Under the pieces are notes generated by a model. It made no database searches, was not told the origin of the DNA, and saw nothing but the letters and a program-made list of their open reading frames with translations. A program made the translations under genes and the position numbers. Below are positions 59,464 to 64,000 of a stretch of 64,000 bases of DNA, one piece after another; the first letter of the stretch is position 1; each line of letters starts with the position of its first letter. Source of the DNA: Ga0077536 sp035325705 (GTDB lineage Bacteria > Pseudomonadota > Gammaproteobacteria > Ga0077536); assembly GCA_035325705.1 (NCBI GenBank), contig DAOKZI010000015.1:1-64000 (forward strand). Reading direction: 5' to 3'.

Positions 59464-59949
59464 TCACGCCTGCTCGGCGGCTTCCTGCTGGTTCTCGGCG
59501 GCGACGACGATGACGACGCTGCACTCGACGTCGGCGTGGAGCTGCAGCTCGACGTCGTGGCGACCGACCGTGCGCAGCGGGCCCGCCGGCAGGCGGATTT
59601 CACGCTTCTCGATCGAATGGCCGAGGCCGGCGAGCGCTTCCGCGATCTCGGTCGTGCCGACCGAGCCGTAGAGGCGGCCTTCGCTGCCGGCCTTGGCGAC
59701 GATCACGCACTCGAGGCCGTTGAGCGCGGCGGCGCGCGCCGTCGCTTCGTCGAGCGCGGCCTGCTGCACGCGCTCGAGCTCGGCGCGCCGGGCTTCGAAC
59801 TTGGCGATGTTGTCGGCCGTGGCCGGCACGGCCTTCTTGCGCGGAATCAAGTAATTCCGGCCGTAGCCCGGCTTCACGCGCACCTTGTCGCCGAGCTTGC
59901 CGAGGTTCTGAATCTTTTCGAGCAGTATCACTTCCATCGTCGGTCCCAA
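59464..59949 (-). CDS. rplI: 50S ribosomal protein L9
   Basis: A 161-aa L9. The N-terminal rRNA-binding domain MEVILLEKIQNLGKLGD appears after a short MGPT extension, with VRVKPGYGRNYLIPRKKAVPA and a long central helix (NIAKFEARRAELERVQ). The C-terminal domain (GSVGTTEIAEAL) is intact. The true start may be the Met at residue 5 (59937), which gives the standard N-terminus. An Ala/Glu-rich tail ends the protein. Confidence 0.95.
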   Translation of the reverse strand: MGPTMEVILLEKIQNLGKLGDKVRVKPGYGRNYLIPRKKAVPATADNIAKFEARRAELERVQQAALDEATARAAALNGLECVIVAKAGSEGRLYGSVGTTEIAEALAGLGHSIEKREIRLPAGPLRTVGRHDVELQLHADVECSVVIVVAAENQQEAAEQA

Positions 59950-60006
59950 CCTTGATTCACCAGTCTCGATACTTGTGCGCGCGCGGCGCGCGAGGCAGCG
60001 GCCGCC

Positions 60007-60912
60007 TCATCGGCGCGCCCGCCGCAGTCGTCTGAAATCGGCCACCTGATCCGCGATGCCGGTCACCGCGAGCACCGTCGCGACGATGTGCGGCATCAGC
60101 ACGGCGAACACATAGACCCCGATGAGCCAGGGTCTGCGCGCCGGTGCGCGGCCCGTGCGCTCGTGCACCACGGCCAGGCCCTGGGCCGCGAACAATAGCA
60201 CCAGCACGACGAGCAAGTCACCGACCAGCCCGGCCGGTGCGCCGTCCCGCCGCGTCAGCAGCGCGGCGACGGCGAGCACCGCGCCCGCCGCCGACACCCA
60301 GCGCGGCAACAGCAGCGCGCGGAACTCTTCACCGAAGGCACCCGGCCGGTACAGGCCCGACTGCCAGGCTCGCGCGAGCAGCAGCATGCAGCCGAGACCG
60401 AGGCACATCACGGCGACCGAGGCCTCGTGCATCACGCTCGCGATCGCGGCGGTTTCCTGCGCCGACAAAAATTCACCGCCCTGCTCCTTCACCGCCTTGC
60501 CGAGCTGCGCGAGCCGCTCGGCCCAGAACGCGTCGACGTCGCCGAGCGCGTACCTGAGCATGTACGCGAAACCGGCGACGAAGGCGCCGAGCATCGCGAG
60601 CGCCGTGCCCTGGCTGCCGCTGCCGCGGAGCACTACGGCCGCGCACCAGATCGGCACCCAGGGCAGCAGGACGACGATGCCGGCGCGCCCGACCTGCCCG
60701 GTCGTCGCCAGCAGCACGACGACCGCGAGGACCAGCGCCATCGCAGCGACCTTCGCGCCCTCGACGCCGCCGTGACGGAGGGTCACGAGACCGATCGTCG
60801 CCCCGCTCAGGAGCAGGACCGGGGCGAACCACAGCGCGAGCAGCGAGAAGCCGGCGGCGACGGCGGTGGCCGCGAACGGCCCCGACATCGCGATGCGCGC
60901 GATCCCCCGCAC
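60007..60912 (-). CDS. DUF2232 membrane protein
   Basis: A 301-aa polytopic membrane protein with about eight hydrophobic helices (for example ATAVAAGFSLLALWFAPVLLL, VAAMALVLAVVVLLATTGQV in parts, SAAGAVLAVAALLTRRDG). Its position between rpsR and rplI and its overall layout identify it as the DUF2232 family commonly found here in Gammaproteobacteria. Function unknown. The start could also be Met at 60888. Confidence 0.85.
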   Translation of the reverse strand: MRGIARIAMSGPFAATAVAAGFSLLALWFAPVLLLSGATIGLVTLRHGGVEGAKVAAMALVLAVVVLLATTGQVGRAGIVVLLPWVPIWCAAVVLRGSGSQGTALAMLGAFVAGFAYMLRYALGDVDAFWAERLAQLGKAVKEQGGEFLSAQETAAIASVMHEASVAVMCLGLGCMLLLARAWQSGLYRPGAFGEEFRALLLPRWVSAAGAVLAVAALLTRRDGAPAGLVGDLLVVLVLLFAAQGLAVVHERTGRAPARRPWLIGVYVFAVLMPHIVATVLAVTGIADQVADFRRLRRARR

Positions 60913-60943
60913 GGCTCGGCACGCGCCGCGGTGGCGGCTGCGC

Positions 60944-61198
60944 TCAGTGCGAGTCGCTGTAGGGCAGCAGCGCGAGGAACCGCGCGCGCTTGATCGCGAT
61001 CGAGAGCTGGCGCTGATAGCGCGCCTTGGTGCCCGAGATGCGGCTCGGCACGATTTTGCCGTTCTCGGCGACGTTGGCCTTCAGCGTGTTCAGATCTTTG
61101 TAGTCGATCTCTTCGACCTTCTCGGCCGTGAACTTGCAATAGCGACGGCGGCGGAAATGACGCGACCCACCGCCGCGGGGCTTGGACTTCATCATCAC
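60944..61198 (-). CDS. rpsR: 30S ribosomal protein S18
   Basis: An 84-aa S18 with the conserved RRRRYCKFTAEKVEEIDYKD (near 16-35), SRISGTKARYQRQLSIAIKR in the RNA-binding part and a short C-terminal tail. It binds S6 and 16S rRNA in the platform of the small subunit. It is 11 bp downstream of rpsF. The start may be any of the three leading Met codons. Confidence 0.96.
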   Translation of the reverse strand: MMMKSKPRGGGSRHFRRRRYCKFTAEKVEEIDYKDLNTLKANVAENGKIVPSRISGTKARYQRQLSIAIKRARFLALLPYSDSH

Positions 61199-61209
61199 TC
61201 GTTCTCCTC

Positions 61210-61677
61210 TCAGGCGGCCGGTGCGGCGGTTTCGGTCTCGGCGGCGGCCGGCGCGGCGGCTTCGGTCTCGCCGGCCGGCGCATCGGCGCGGGCTTCGCGC
61301 TCGGCGCTCTGCGCGGCCTGGCGGGCGCGGCGCTCACCGTCACGCTCTTCTTGATCTTCCTTCGCCTTCGCCATCAGCGAGGGCTCGGTGAGCGCCTTGT
61401 CGCGCGCGATGACGAGGTGGCGCAGCACGGCGTCGTTGAAGCGGAACGCGCTGACGAGCTCGTTCAAGGTCGCGCCGTTGACCTCGATGTTCATCATCAC
61501 GTAGTGCGCCTTGTGGACCTTGACGATCGGATAAGCGAGCTGGCGGCGGCCCCAGTCCTCGAGGCGGTGGATCTGACCGCCGTTGCTTTCGATCATGGTG
61601 CGGTAGCGGTCAATCATCGCGTTGACCTGCTCGCTCTGGTCAGGGTGGACCAGAAACACGACTTCGTAATGTCGCAC
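61210..61677 (-). CDS. rpsF: 30S ribosomal protein S6
   Basis: A 155-aa S6. The globular domain (about 1-97: MRHYEVVFLVHPDQSEQV, LEDWGRRQLAYPIVKVHKAH, NDAVLRHLVIARDKAL) is standard. It is followed by a long Ala/Glu/Arg-rich tail of about 55 residues, longer than in E. coli. It forms a heterodimer with S18. The transcript carries an S6:S18-type leader hairpin upstream, consistent with autoregulation. Confidence 0.96.
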   Translation of the reverse strand: MRHYEVVFLVHPDQSEQVNAMIDRYRTMIESNGGQIHRLEDWGRRQLAYPIVKVHKAHYVMMNIEVNGATLNELVSAFRFNDAVLRHLVIARDKALTEPSLMAKAKEDQEERDGERRARQAAQSAEREARADAPAGETEAAAPAAAETETAAPAA

Positions 61678-61698
61678 GAGTTCTCCTCTCGGCTGATA

Positions 61699-61721
61699 GC
61701 TTCCCGTACGGGCGGTGAAGC
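61699..61721 (-). promoter_or_regulatory. S6:S18-binding ribosomal leader hairpin
   Basis: The minus-strand transcript contains GCUU, then CACCG, then the hairpin CCCGUACGGG, then AAGC. The outer GCUU/AAGC stem and inner CCCG/CGGG stem leave CACCG as a one-sided bulge. That bulge is the hallmark of the S6:S18 leader, which mimics the 16S rRNA site. It lies about 22 nt before the rpsF start, as expected for autorepression. Confidence 0.75.
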
Positions 61722-61793
61722 AAGGAGATGATGGATGTGAAGGCGCGCCGGCCGGGCCGTCCCGGCTCGCGTCGTTCCCTCGGGGAGCCGCGG

Positions 61794-61823
61794 ATTGTAG
61801 TCGCCGGGCGCTCCCGCTGTAAA
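61794..61823 (-). promoter_or_regulatory. Sigma-70 promoter of the rpsF operon
   Basis: On the minus strand, TTTACA (61823-61818) and TACAAT (61799-61794) are spaced by 18 bp. Each matches 5 of 6 consensus positions. The promoter lies upstream of the S6:S18 leader, in the gap between rlmB and rpsF. Confidence 0.5.
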
Positions 61824-61833
61824 GGCAGCCGGT

Positions 61834-62607
61834 TCAGACAGATAGCCGCTGGCGCCTGGCTTCGAACAGGCACACGGCCGCGGCCGTCGCGAGATTCAGG
61901 CTGGCCACGCTGCCGGCCATCGGGATCGACACCAGCAGATCGCAGCTCGCGCGCGTCAGGCGGCGCAGTCCGTCGGACTCGGCACCCAGCACGAGCACCA
62001 GCGGCACGCGCAGATCGGCCGCGTAGAGCGTGCCGGGCGCATCGCCGGTCGCGCCGACGATCCACAGGCCGTCCTGCTTCAGGGCCTCGAGCGCCTGAAT
62101 GAGATTGGCGACGGCGCAGATCGGCATCGAATCGGCCGCGCCGCTCGCGACCTTGGCCGCCGCGGCCGTGAGCCCGACGCTGCGATCGCGCGGCAGCAGC
62201 ACCGCGTCGGCGCCGGCCCCGTCCGCGACGCGCAGGCAGGCCCCGAGGTTGTGGGGATCCTGCGGATGATCGAGCGCGAGCACGAGCGGAGTGCGCGCGG
62301 CGCCTGCGAGCTTGGCGCGGAGCGCCGCGAGATCGAGCGGCGCCGGCGGCCTGCGCCGGAGCACCACGCCCTGGTGCACGGCGCCGTCGGTGAGGCGATC
62401 CAGCGTCGTCGCCGGCACGCGCTGCGGCCGCAGGCCGAGCCGCGCCGCCGTCGCGGCGAGCGCCGCGAGCTCGGGCTGGCTCGCGTCCTCGCGCAGCCAC
62501 AGCTCGAGCACGTCCGTCGCCGCCCGGGCGAGCGCCGCCTGACAGGCATGCACGCCCCACACGAGCAGGCTGCCGTCGCCGCGCGCGGCCTCGCGACGGC
62601 GGCTCAT
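61834..62607 (-). CDS. rlmB: 23S rRNA 2'-O-methyltransferase RlmB
   Basis: A 257-aa SpoU-type (SPOUT) methyltransferase. An N-terminal substrate-binding domain (GVHACQAALARAATDVLELW) is followed by the trefoil-knot catalytic domain with ALDHPQDPHNLGACLRVADG (motif 1), LVLVLGAESDGLRRLTR (motif 2) and SIPMAGSVASLNLATAAAV (motif 3). It methylates G2251 of 23S rRNA. The start overlaps the rnr stop by 4 bp (ATGA). Confidence 0.94.
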   Translation of the reverse strand: MSRRREAARGDGSLLVWGVHACQAALARAATDVLELWLREDASQPELAALAATAARLGLRPQRVPATTLDRLTDGAVHQGVVLRRRPPAPLDLAALRAKLAGAARTPLVLALDHPQDPHNLGACLRVADGAGADAVLLPRDRSVGLTAAAAKVASGAADSMPICAVANLIQALEALKQDGLWIVGATGDAPGTLYAADLRVPLVLVLGAESDGLRRLTRASCDLLVSIPMAGSVASLNLATAAAVCLFEARRQRLSV

Positions 62608-64000
62608 CGCCGGCGCTTGCGCCCGCCGTCGACGTTCAGCGCAAAGTCGATTTGCCGCTCGTCGAGGTTGACGCGCAGCACCGTGACCTCGACGCGCTGG
62701 CCGACGCGGAATTCGCGCTTGCTGCGCTTGCCGAACAGGCGATGGCCGACGGCGTCGAACTGGTAGTAGTCGTCCGGCAGCGCCGTCACGTGCACCAGCC
62801 CCTCGACGAAGCTCTCGTCGAGCTGCACGAAGAGCCCGAAGGAAGTCACGCTGCTGACGATGCCGGCGAAGCGCTCGCCGACCTTGTCCAGCATGTACTC
62901 GCACTTGAGCCAGGCGACGGCCTCGCGCGTCGCCTCGTCGGCACGCCGCTCGGTCATCGAGGTGTGCTCGGCGAGCGCCGTCAAGGCCTCGGGCGCGATC
63001 TTCGGGCGCCGGCGCCGCGTGAGGCGCTGCTTGATCGCACGATGCACGAACAGATCCGGATAGCGCCGGATCGGCGAGGTGAAGTGCGCATAGGCCTCGA
63101 GCCCGAGCCCGAAGTGGCCCGCGTTCTCGCCGCGATAGACGGCGAGCTTGAGGCTGCGCAGCAGCACCGTCTCGATCAACTGGCGATCGGGCCGCGCTTT
63201 CGCGGCGGCCAGGACCTGCGCGAAATGCCGCGCCTCGGGCGCGGCGCCGCCGGGCAGGCGGATGCCGAGCTCGGACAGGAACTGGCGCAGCGCGATCAGC
63301 TTCTCGGGATCGGGCTTGTCGTGCACGCGGTAGAGCGCGGGCAGTCCGTGCTTGCCGAGGTACTCGGCGGCGGCGACGTTCGCCGCGATCATGCATTCCT
63401 CGATCAGCTTGTGCGCGTCGTTGCGCTCGCGCACCTCGATGCGCTCGATCTTGCGCGCGCGGTTGTAGATGAACTTCGGCTCCAGAGTGTCGATGTCCAG
63501 CGCCCCGCGCGCCTCGCGCTGCTTGCGCAAGGCCTTGTACAGATCGTAGACGTCGAGCACGTGCCCCTGCAGCGGCGTGAGCTCGGCGCGCGGCGCATCC
63601 AGCCAGCGCGCGACGTCCTCGTAGATCAGCCGCGCATGCGAGCGGATGACGGCGTTGTAGAAACGATGCTTCAGCGCGACGCCCGCGGCCGACAAACGCA
63701 GCTCGCAGACCAGGGCGAGCCGCTCGACGTCCGGGTTCAGCGAGCAGATCCCGTTCGACAGCGCCTCCGGCAACATCGGGATCACGCGATCGGGGAAATA
63801 CACCGAGGTGCCGCGCTCGCGCGCCGCATCGTCCAGCAGCGTGCCTTCGCGCACGTAGTGTGCGACGTCGGCAATCGCGACATAGAGCAGAAAGCCGTCG
63901 CGCGTACGTTTGCAGTACACCGCATCGTCGAAATCCCGCGCGTCGCTGCCGTCGATGGTCACGAAAGGCAGCTCGCGCAGATCGACGCGCCCTTCGCGCT
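62604..64000 (-). CDS. rnr: Ribonuclease R, 5' part beyond the window
   Basis: The frame is open to the window end, so only the C-terminal about 465 codons are present. The RNB catalytic motif VTIDGSDARDFDDAVYC (Asp cluster) lies near 63910-63962. It is preceded in frame by residues RVDLRELPF, which confirms that the gene continues past 64000. The C-terminal S1 domain (VGERFAGIVSSVTSFGLFVQL) is complete and ends in a basic tail. It is a processive 3'-5' exoribonuclease. Coupled to rlmB. Confidence 0.95.
   Translation of the reverse strand, partial: REGRVDLRELPFVTIDGSDARDFDDAVYCKRTRDGFLLYVAIADVAHYVREGTLLDDAARERGTSVYFPDRVIPMLPEALSNGICSLNPDVERLALVCELRLSAAGVALKHRFYNAVIRSHARLIYEDVARWLDAPRAELTPLQGHVLDVYDLYKALRKQREARGALDIDTLEPKFIYNRARKIERIEVRERNDAHKLIEECMIAANVAAAEYLGKHGLPALYRVHDKPDPEKLIALRQFLSELGIRLPGGAAPEARHFAQVLAAAKARPDRQLIETVLLRSLKLAVYRGENAGHFGLGLEAYAHFTSPIRRYPDLFVHRAIKQRLTRRRRPKIAPEALTALAEHTSMTERRADEATREAVAWLKCEYMLDKVGERFAGIVSSVTSFGLFVQLDESFVEGLVHVTALPDDYYQFDAVGHRLFGKRSKREFRVGQRVEVTVLRVNLDERQIDFALNVDGGRKRRR

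Noticed and set aside
56901..59603. A 900-codon frame fusing something to alanine racemase
   Set aside because: The upstream part overlaps dnaB out of frame. Alr begins at the GTG overlapping the dnaB stop and has normal length and N-terminus.

Overview
The window is GC-rich (clearly above 60 percent) and almost fully coding. It carries conserved gene orders typical of Gammaproteobacteria: ffh divergent from ypjD-corB, rnr-rlmB-rpsF-rpsR-rplI-dnaB-alr-radA, sdhCDAB-sdhE-ygfZ with ygfX, and ubiG next to a HAD phosphatase. Catabolic clusters, a two-partner secretion locus, SapC and sulfotransferase genes, and dense dispersed palindromic repeats suggest a free-living, metabolically versatile lineage, perhaps near Steroidobacterales/Nevskiales. 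That placement is inference.

Region 1 (70-13984) is the most unusual part. Eleven genes on the minus strand, many overlapping, face a divergent GntR/FCD regulator. They encode: a PEP-mobile (phosphohistidine swivelling) domain protein, a 516-aa protein of no family I recognise, an acyl-CoA ligase, a small helical/winged-helix-like protein, a PPDK-like dikinase without the PEP/pyruvate barrel, BCCP, biotin carboxylase, an OadA-like carboxyltransferase with altered metal-ligand positions, a thiolase, an SDR dehydrogenase and a dienelactone-hydrolase-family protein. My reading (inference) is a catabolic route. An alcohol is oxidised to a ketone, the ketone is phosphorylated to an enol phosphate and carboxylated with biotin-CO2, and the keto acid is ligated to CoA and cleaved by thiolase. 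The logic parallels acetophenone carboxylation but uses different enzymes.

Region 2 (14300-30045) holds two MacB-like permeases without an ATPase, an enoyl-CoA hydratase/acyl-CoA synthetase pair, an Hsp20 protein with a DUF2934-like N-terminus, a gamma-carbonic anhydrase with leuDC, a Sel1 protein, a parvulin PPIase, a cyclase-FHA plus PP2C signalling pair, and ubiG-phosphatase-squalene-synthase-like genes.

Region 3 (30046-41988) is respiratory and housekeeping: succinate dehydrogenase with several maturation-factor genes (YgfX, an SDHAF4-like DUF1674 protein, SdhE, YgfZ), a YheT-type hydrolase, DsbB, malic enzyme and Ffh.

Region 4 (42025-51484) is an accessory block between ffh and ypjD: glycosyltransferase, TpsB, TpsA, FecR, SapC and sulfotransferase, all on the minus strand. 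It looks like a surface-adhesin export and modification locus.

Region 5 (51565-64000) has ypjD, corB/corC, a NhaD antiporter behind a structured leader resembling the nhaA-I (Li+-I) riboswitch, then radA-alr-dnaB-rplI-DUF2232-rpsR-rpsF (with an S6:S18-type leader), rlmB and rnr, which runs off the window end.

Most long intergenic gaps are filled by three families of dispersed inverted repeats. Family A has CCCGGG-type arms, family B has the GTTGGGCT...AGCCCAAC hairpin, and family C has the CCACNGAGRACACNGAGG-type box. They are often nested into 60-250 bp composite elements. I saw no tRNA, rRNA, CRISPR array or transposase.
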